A stretch of DNA of 43,184 nt, from contig JAENZE010000019.1 in assembly GCA_016841425.1 (NCBI GenBank), forward strand, positions 1 through 43,184. Direction: 5' to 3'. The stretch comes from Syntrophomonas sp. (GTDB lineage Bacteria; Bacillota; Syntrophomonadia; Syntrophomonadales; Syntrophomonadaceae). The notes under the pieces are model-generated. The model saw only the letters and a program-made list of their open reading frames with translations, was not told the origin of the DNA and made no database searches. Below, piece by piece: positions 16,905 to 24,700 of the stretch. A program made the translations under genes and the position numbers. The stretch's first letter is position 1. Every line of letters begins with the position of its first letter.

Positions 16905-17003
16905 CGATTCCGAGCTCATTTTGCTAAGGCCAAAAGCTAAGAAAAATGAGCCGATGGGTATAGTTGGAAACGGCTGTGCCTCCCATTTGGAAAGGAATTA
17001 GTC
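16905..17003 (+). promoter_or_regulatory. Candidate Tuco/Moco riboswitch (element 2, first of three in tandem)
   Basis: ATTCCGAG at 16907-16914 opens the element. GCTCATTTT pairs with AAAATGAGC as P2, CGATGGG follows directly, then a helix capped by a GAAA loop (GGAAAC), then GCCTCCC and GGAAAGGAAT near 16989-16998. No P3 helix lies between P2 and P4, the trait associated with the tungsten-cofactor (Tuco) variant. CCCATT inside the element can also pair with AATGGG at 17019-17024, suggesting a switch with the terminator just downstream. The sequence between 16793 and 16904 contains no gene. Confidence 0.68.
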
Positions 17004-17021
17004 AGATTAGTATTTCTCAAT

Positions 17022-17049
17022 GGGCGTGTTATCTATAGCAGGCCCTTTT
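17022..17049 (+). terminator. Terminator-like hairpin after element 2
   Basis: GGGC (17022-17025) pairs with GCCC (17042-17045), followed by TTTTCTT. The stem is short, so this is a weak call that rests mainly on its position, equivalent to the clearer terminator after element 4. Confidence 0.45.
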
Positions 17050-17139
17050 CTTATGGAAAAAAGAGACCGCTTATAACAAAGCCACATAGTACCTTAGTTA
17101 AAGTTTATGCGATGATTATTCAACTAGATAAATAACCAT

Positions 17140-17265
17140 GACTCGGAGTTCATTTTTCTTATTAAGTCATAGAAATGAACCGATGGTATAGTTTGTAAAC
17201 TACTATGCCTTCCCGTTCAGAAGTGATTGCTGAAGAGCATTAATTCTGGCCGGGACTTTTGCGTT
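17140..17265 (+). promoter_or_regulatory. Degenerate copy of the riboswitch (element 3, middle of the tandem)
   Basis: P2 is kept (GTTCATTT 17148-17155 with AAATGAAC 17173-17180), followed by CGATGG and a P4-like helix GGTATAGT/ACTATGCC with a GUAA loop. Core bases are lost: CCGAG has become CGGAG, and GGAAAGGAAT has become CAGAAGTGATT. The downstream terminator is also disrupted, although TCCCG and CGGGA near 17210 and 17250 can pair over a longer stem. It may be a dead duplicate, or an aptamer drifting to a new ligand. Confidence 0.55.
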
Positions 17266-17389
17266 TAATAGAGCGGTTTTTATTTTGCACTGAGTTAGGA
17301 TGCTGGTCATGTAATTTCTAATAATTAAGGTTTGCTGTAGGCTTAAGTTTTTTAATTAAAGTTACAAAACATAATAAACCTTGAAAAAA

Positions 17390-17484
17390 CGATTCCGAGT
17401 TCATTTTCCTAAGGTAAGGGCTATGAGAAATGAACCGATGGGCATAGTTGGAAACGGCTGTGCCTCCCGCTTGGAAAGGAATTG
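17390..17484 (+). promoter_or_regulatory. Candidate Tuco/Moco riboswitch (element 4, last of the tandem)
   Basis: The best-preserved copy. P1 pairs CGATTCC (17390-17396) with GGAATTG (17478-17484). P2 pairs GTTCATTT with AAATGAAC around a loop containing CTAAGG. CGATGGG leads into P4, GGCATAG...CTGTGCC, capped by GAAA closed by G-C. GCCTCCCG and TTGGAAAGGAAT complete the core. There is no P3. GAATT from P1 can alternatively pair with AATTC at 17497-17501. It stands before the ApbE gene and, further on, the S-layer proteins and ECF transporter. Confidence 0.72.
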
Positions 17485-17503
17485 CTAAAGTGAGTAATTC
17501 TTA

Positions 17504-17537
17504 ACGGGCGTTTATGATATAGACAGTCCCGTTTTTT
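17504..17537 (+). terminator. Intrinsic terminator of element 4
   Basis: ACGGG (17504-17508) pairs with CCCGT (17528-17532), with a weak inner GTT/GAC helix, and runs into six Ts (17532-17537). It lies 20 bases after the aptamer and 7 bases before the ribosome site of apbE, exactly where a transcriptional riboswitch would act. Confidence 0.75.
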
Positions 17538-17559
17538 ATCTTTGGAAGGAGAGCAGTAA

Positions 17560-18573
17560 ATGAAAAAGAAGCTAAAGAATCTTATACTCCTGGGAATATT
17601 TTTGCCTTTTATTCTGACCGGCTGCTCAGAGGAAAAACAGAGTACCTATACCCGTGACATTTTTGCTATGGACACCTATATTAACTGTCAGATCCTGGCA
17701 GGAAACCAGGATATTGCAGAGGAAGGACTGGACCGGGTAGAAGAAGCCTTTCTGGAGATTGATAACCTCACCAATCGATTTGATCCAAATTCAGAATTAT
17801 CTCTAGTTAACAAGAACGCTGGGTTGGCTGCAGTCAAGGTCAGCCCGGATTTATTGGCGATGGTGGAGACAGCCCTGGAATGGTCAGATCGTACCGAGGG
17901 AGCTTTTAATATATTAATTGGCAGCGCTATGAACTTGTGGGGCTTTGGTTCAGAGACCCCTCGGGTGCCAACAGAAGAGCAAATTGCAGAAGCCCTGCTT
18001 ACAATGGATTATCATGAGATAATCCTGGATACTGAGAAGGCTAGCCTTTTTTTGCCGGAAAAAGGAATGGTTATGGATCTAGGAGGAGTTGCTAAAGGCT
18101 ATGCTACTGATAAGGCAGTGACCGCGCTCAAAGAATTAGGGATTGAAAACGCCATAATTAATGCCGGAGGCAATGTTTACACTTTAGGTACCAGGGGAGA
18201 TGGAAATTGCTGGAGAATAGGCGTGCAGGATCCGCGAGACCCTGAGGCTATAGTAGCCGTATTGGAGGTTAGTGATTTCGCCCTGGTTTCTTCGGGCGAT
18301 TATCAGAGGTATTTTGAAATAGAGGGCATTCGCTATCATCATATCCTGGACCCCTTCACTGCTTATCCATCCCGGGCCAGTGCGGGTACTACAGTTGTTA
18401 TGGAATCCGCGGCGGTGGCTGACATTCTATCTACGGCCTTGTTCATAAAGGGTCCAGGGGAAGGCATTACTCTGGCTGAAAGTCTGGTTGAGGTTGAGGC
18501 TGCCATGATCATCAGCGGGGACGGAACAATACATGGAACCGGGTCTATGAGCAAGTATGTGATAGAGCCCTAG
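17560..18573 (+). CDS. apbE: FAD:protein FMN transferase, lipoprotein (ApbE family)
   Basis: 337 residues with a lipoprotein signal ending LTGC. ApbE motifs appear in order: AMDTYI near 36, LTNRFDPNSELS near 74, NLWGFG near 128, MDLGGVAKGYATD near 171, INAGGN near 200, SSGDYQRYF near 248 and the Mg/FAD site HILDPFTAYP near 262. ApbE moves FMN from FAD onto Thr/Ser of exported proteins with a (D/E)xx(S/T)GA(T/S) site. Candidate acceptors are encoded next to it: the FMN-domain lipoprotein (TGAT at 156-159) and the giant S-layer protein (DAITGAT at 426-432). The ribosome site GGAAGGAGAG lies just before ATG 17560. It is first in the stretch controlled by the tandem riboswitches. Confidence 0.93.
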   Translation: MKKKLKNLILLGIFLPFILTGCSEEKQSTYTRDIFAMDTYINCQILAGNQDIAEEGLDRVEEAFLEIDNLTNRFDPNSELSLVNKNAGLAAVKVSPDLLAMVETALEWSDRTEGAFNILIGSAMNLWGFGSETPRVPTEEQIAEALLTMDYHEIILDTEKASLFLPEKGMVMDLGGVAKGYATDKAVTALKELGIENAIINAGGNVYTLGTRGDGNCWRIGVQDPRDPEAIVAVLEVSDFALVSSGDYQRYFEIEGIRYHHILDPFTAYPSRASAGTTVVMESAAVADILSTALFIKGPGEGITLAESLVEVEAAMIISGDGTIHGTGSMSKYVIEP

Positions 18574-18712
18574 AGGCTGCTCTATTTAACATCTTTGATA
18601 CAGGGAAGGTTCTGATGATTTCAGACCGGGTACCCTTTGAGAATATACCGGTGTACATTGAAAAGAGCAGGAGAAAAAATTAAAGAAGTAAAGTTGAAAG
18701 GGAGGGAACAGT

Positions 18713-21700
18713 GTGTGTAAGAGAAATGGAAGAGTCTTAACAAAAAAGCAGGGCAGACTTTTTAAGCAATCCCTGTCTTTAGTGCTGGCAGTTGCCTTGT
18801 TGTTATGCACCATACCTATTTTGCCAGGCATGAACTGGGCGGCAGCAGCAGATGAACTGAGCGGCATTACCGAACAGCCGGTGCTGCTGGTCAGCGGGAC
18901 AGGTATCATTGACGGTGCCTATACAGCGGATAACATAGGAGATGAGCAATCCTATACTCTGGAAGAACTGCAGGCTCTAGAGGAGATAACACAGCTATAT
19001 TCGACTATCAATACTACTCCGACCCGCAGTGTCTACTTGGGAAAGGGCATTTCCGTTGACACCCTGCTGCAGGAATCAAATGTTGCCGCAGAGGACTTTG
19101 GGGATTATGAAATTGATATGGTAGCGGCTGACGGTTATACGGTCCGTTTTGACCCTGCTTTAACCGGGCCATCGACTACCAAGGGAAAACCTTTAAAAAC
19201 CCCGGCCTTTGATGTAAACAGGTATTATTATCCCAATATCCAGCAACTGGTAGTAGGTATGGATGGCGAGACTTATATCTACAGTAATGAAGAAAATGCA
19301 GCGGTTGACGGTGCAATCGCCAAGACTATTCTAGCCTGGGAACGGGGCGGAGAGCGGGGAGAGCCGGAAATTGTTCCTGATACGACAGAAACTCTGGGCA
19401 GCGATGAAGCCTTGCTGTTGATGGTGGGACAACAAAATGTCTGGGAGCAGACAAATCCCCTGTTTAACAAGACCGTTAACAAGGTGCTGGTGGGTGGAGC
19501 AGTAACGGAATCAGCCATCACCATCGACGGCACAGCCAAGACCAGGAGCGAGATACTGCTGATGGAGCGGGCGGACCGGAGTTATACTTATGAGACATCA
19601 GGTGGTACAGCTACCGATTATGTACGGGGTATACCTCTGGCAGTTATCCTACAGGCCTATAACGATGATGATATCGTCAGCTTTACCGCGGCTGATGGCT
19701 ATACGGTAAGCGCTTCCGGTATGACTGTGTCTGAACTGATCAGTGGGAATTACCTGCTGGCATATGAAAAGGGTACAAATGCAAATGATTTAACCGGGAT
19801 TTACGCCACCGCAAAAAGTGATCCATCTATCTATGGGTTCTTCACTTTGTACGGTGATGGAGAGAAACCTTCTAAGCTGATCAACAGTATTACGGTTACT
19901 TCCGCTTCCGGAAATGATTTTGCCAACAGTCCATACAAGCATATCACTAATGGAGGATTAACCGGACAAGATGGCCCTTATGATATAGATGCCATCACCG
20001 GTGCCACCTTGACTATTGAGGGACCGGGACTTAGTTCCAGTGTGCCCCTGTCTATCCTGGAATTGGAAAGCCAGAATGCCGGTGCTTTTAGAGGTGTCTA
20101 TACCGACAACCGAGACGGGGCTGACTGGGAGCTGCAATATGAAGGGATAAAGCTCTCCCATTTACTCAACGATATGAGCAGTGGTGACAGCGGCATTAAT
20201 CTGACCGCCGACGCTCATAAGGTCTTGATCAAAAACCGGGTTCGGCAGACTATCGCCGAGTTCACCCTGGGTGAAATTGAGGAAGCAGATACAGCAGGAA
20301 AACCTATAATTGTAGCTTACGGAACCAGCACAACGGATGATGACCCCGATACAGCACCCTTTGTCTATGATGGTGCGGCCGGCTACAAAGATGCGCTGGA
20401 TAATGATGATGGTCCGATCAAGCTGGTCTATGATAAAAGCGCCTTCGCTTCTGATCCCAATCCAGACTATACGGAATTCAGCAATATGGCCTATATCTAC
20501 ATAGCAGAGGAAGTTAGTCCGGGATTCAAACATAATATAGCTCCCTATGACACCCCGGAAAATTCGGAATATGTATTGACTGTTACCGGAGATAAGATTG
20601 GCCGGGAAGTAAACTACACCGTCGATCAATTGGAAAATATGGTGATGTATGATGCTGATGCCAAACCGGCAGCAGATGGCATGGGCTACCGGGATGAGTA
20701 CAGTCTATCCAACAGCACTTATTGGTACGTTAATGAATATGAAGGGGTGCAGCTGTGGAAATTGCTGCAGAAATCGGGTTTGGCCTCCAGTTCCGCTACT
20801 GGATCGGAAAAGGATACCCTGATTCAATTTTCCGCTACCGATAACTACAAGGATTTCGATAAGTTTACTATCGAGCAGGTATCCAATCCGGATTTATTTG
20901 GTTTTTACGAAAAGAACCCGGCTGACCTGAACGATGGTAATTACCTGGGAGTTGCGGAAGACTTGAAAAGCTCAGGCTATCCGGTTCTGGTTGCCTATGG
21001 AGTCAACTCCTACCCCTATGTAATTAAAAACACCCTGGATGGTTATATGAGCGGTCTTTCTAATGATGGCGGCCCTCTACGCATCATTTCCGGCAAGACA
21101 GAATACAGCCACGCCAATGGTTCCAAGCAGGCCAAGCTGCTGGATAAGATCATTGTAGGTGAGGATAAATATTACAGCACCCACAAGTACAATCCTAACC
21201 TGGCTGGATTGTATCAGACCATTGCCAGTTCGACCCTGAATGTGAAGGTTATCTCCGGTGCCGCGGAAGACGGAGCTGTCCTCAAGGATATAACCTACCA
21301 GGTAGGAGATTTAGAAGAACTCCTTTACGGGGGCACTCTGACTGCCGCCCAGCTAAAGGAAGCCAAGGTCAAAGCATTTTATGAAGCGTACAAAAATGGA
21401 AGTGCCTACAATGACCTTTATGAAGGACTGGATTTAGTGTACTTCCTAGAACAGGTGGTACAGCTTCCTGGCTATAAGGGTACCATCACTTTTAGCGATG
21501 GAACAAACACCTTGTCCAAGAGCCTGGAAGAAGTATTAGCCTTCTCCGGCTATAACGGCACTACCGGATTAGGTGAGTTACCTCCAGTCCTGGCTTATGC
21601 CAAGAATGGCGCTCCCATGGTAAATAGCAAGGATGTGGAAGACGGTTATGAAGGTACGGTTACTCTGGCAGCTGGGACCGATTATGAACATACCATAACA

Positions 21701-24700
21701 GTAAAGAACAACGGCGGACCCTTGGCGGTGATGTTCCCCCTGGCCAGCGTTGATGCTGTATCAGCTGATAGTTTGAATTCAGTAACCTCTATTACCATTA
21801 ACCTATCGCCGGATAATTATGCCCACACGGAACTTCCTTACAGTACCCTGGCTGAAAATACCATCACTATTTCCGGTGAAGGCACTCGTTTGACTGAAGC
21901 AAAAGCATTTACCGTGGCCGATATCGAGGGCAAGCAAACTTTGGCCGTAACTGCCGATTATAACATCAAAAAGAGCGCTGACAGCGAATCACAGCTTCGT
22001 TATAGAGGAATACCGCTATACAGCTTTTTGAGTTCAACTGATGTAGGTTTGAAGCCCAACGCAGATCAAGTTATAGTTAGCTGTTCGGATCAAACTACCT
22101 ACACCTTTAGCCTGAACGAAGTTTACAAATCAGATTATATTAATGGACAGAATCCGGCTATCAACAACTTAAAAATGATACTGGCTTATGGCTCAGCTTC
22201 GGTGGACAACCCGGATCCTGAGGATGGTAAACCACTGGTACAGGAGAAAACCGTTGAAGCCGGTTATGACGAAACCTATGGCAACAGCGGAGGCCCCATT
22301 CGATTGGTGGTAGGGCAGATCGATACGGATGACATTAACAGTGCTAAAATCTTAAAGGATGTCACCGGCATTGAGGTAACCGCCTCTGATTTGGTCAGCT
22401 GGAATCACAGCTCGAGTCCTATCTACGAGCAGTATCTGGATTATCCCTTCCAACTCCAGGTAGTGGACAGCAGTAATAATCCGTTGATAGATAAGGCCTA
22501 TACCATTGCTGAACTGGAAGCTATGACCTCCCTGGTGGAGAGAGAGAACATTACCTGGATTGGCACCCAGGAGTGGGAAGGCATCAACCTCTGGGATTTC
22601 GTGCTTCAGGAAGCTAGTACCATAAGCGGGATTGGAGATCCTACCAGTGTAACTGCTTATGCTTCAGACGGGTTCAGCAAGGAACTGCGCAGTATTTTCG
22701 GCATGGATGCCATTGAGAATGGGATCAATGATGGCGGAACTCGTATTCCTATTATCCTGGGATATGCAGTTAGCGGCTATCCGCTGGTGCCCGGTAATAC
22801 CAGTGATGGTTACACAGCATTAGCGGATAATGATGGCGGCCCGCTGCGCTTGATGACTCACGGAAATCAGGGAGCATGCCTGAGCGATACGATTAAGGTA
22901 GTAGTTAAGATCGGAGCAGGTGGAAATGATCCGCAGCCGGGTACGGAATTGGACTTCAATATATACGGCCTGGATTCAGGTACAGTTGCCATGGATATTA
23001 GAACTATCAAAAATATTACTCAGGGCGAAGGCGGCAAGGTAGTGGCGAGCTACAACTGGTTTGGGGATCACGATGGCGATAGCACCACTGACAAGCAGGC
23101 CACCTCAGATATGGTGAAGGGCGCTTACCTGGTGGACCTTCTAGCATCAGCCGGTATTACCGGCAGTGATATAAAAGTTGATATTGTTACAACTGATGGC
23201 TATGCACCGACCCATTATAAAGGTCTGACTCTGGACCAAATCCAGGCACAAGGATATTTTGTGGCCTATGATAAATCAACCGATGGCGGGAGCACCTGGA
23301 CCGAATTTAGTGACATCGATAAAAACAGTGTTGCAGCTACTGTACGCATTTATCGCAATTATGACGATGGCAGCAGTACCTGGTACAACCGGGTAACTAA
23401 CGTCAAGGGGGTCAATGTAAGTAGGCCGGTAATCTTTGATGTGTATCCGGCAGATGGTTCGGAAGGGAATTTGCCCTTGGCTGGAATTCGTTCCATCTCG
23501 GTGGATGGTGCAGACGGTCTGTGGGTCAGTACCTATGGCGGCGGCGTGGGATACAAAGCATCTGGAGCCGATTCATTTAACATTTACAATAAGGCCAGCA
23601 ATCCAGCTTTGGCCACGGCAGTAGTTTCTGCAGTAGCAGTGGATGCGTCTGGAGGAGTGTGGATGACCCAGAATGCCAGCTACAGTGATCCGTCAGGTAA
23701 TCGGGGCGTCGCCTACATGAAGGATGGTCAGATAAGTTATTATACGGAAAGTGATGAGCCTGCTACTATTCCAAATAATTATGTGCAGGAGATTCAGACC
23801 GACAGTCAGGGCAATATCTGGTTTGGTTCATTTGGCGGCCTGACTAAATACAATCCGGGTACGGGGGGATGGACTACCTGGGATCAGACTTATGAGGATT
23901 CAGAAGGAGATCACTTCCCGGCTCAGTCAGTAGATAACCTGATCTTTGATGGTCAGGGTGGTGTCTGGTTAGGGTTTTATCCCACCGGGTCAGGTACCGA
24001 AGCTGACCCGTTTGTGGGTGGATTCGCTCACATGAGCGTAAATGGCGATATCACTTCATATCAATATACCGCTGACTACGATGCTGCTATAGAATCATCT
24101 TTATTGGCTCAAGTCTGGGTACGTGATATAGCCGTAGACGGTGATGGAGGCGCCTGGGTGGTAGCTTCCGGATCCATGGCTGATCTGGAAAATGTAGGCG
24201 GTACAATATGGTATGTAGATGATCAGGGGCAGGCAACCCGGTTTACCGGTGATCAGCTCCTGGGAGCCGGCAGACTGACTGGCAATTCAGAACTTAGAAT
24301 GGTAACCATAGATCCCGATGGAGGCCTGTGGTTTGGAAGCTCTGGAGACGGGGTATTTTATATTGCCGATTCTGCTGCGATGGCACCATTAAGTATAACA
24401 GCACAGTACAGCGGCAGCACCGGATCCTGGAACAACACTACTCTGTGGAATAATATTTACAGCCTGGATTTTGTAGGAAGCACCTTGTATGCGGGCTCCA
24501 GTGCCGGTCTGGCCTACCGGACTTTTGAGTTTGACAATAGCGGCGGTGAAGAACCTACTATCATAGAATCCTTCACCATCTCAGGTGCAGGCACTGGAGA
24601 TATAGCCTATTATGTAGGCGGCAGCTATGACAAGACTTTCAAGGGTTTAGGAGATGGTGCGGGTAAGGTTACTTCGAGTTATCCTTACAATGGTACTACC

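Noticed and set aside
16793-17559. CRISPR-like array, because of three similar repeats about 240 bases apart
   Set aside because: The repeats are long, structured and aptamer-like, spacing is far larger than in CRISPR arrays, and no cas genes are nearby.
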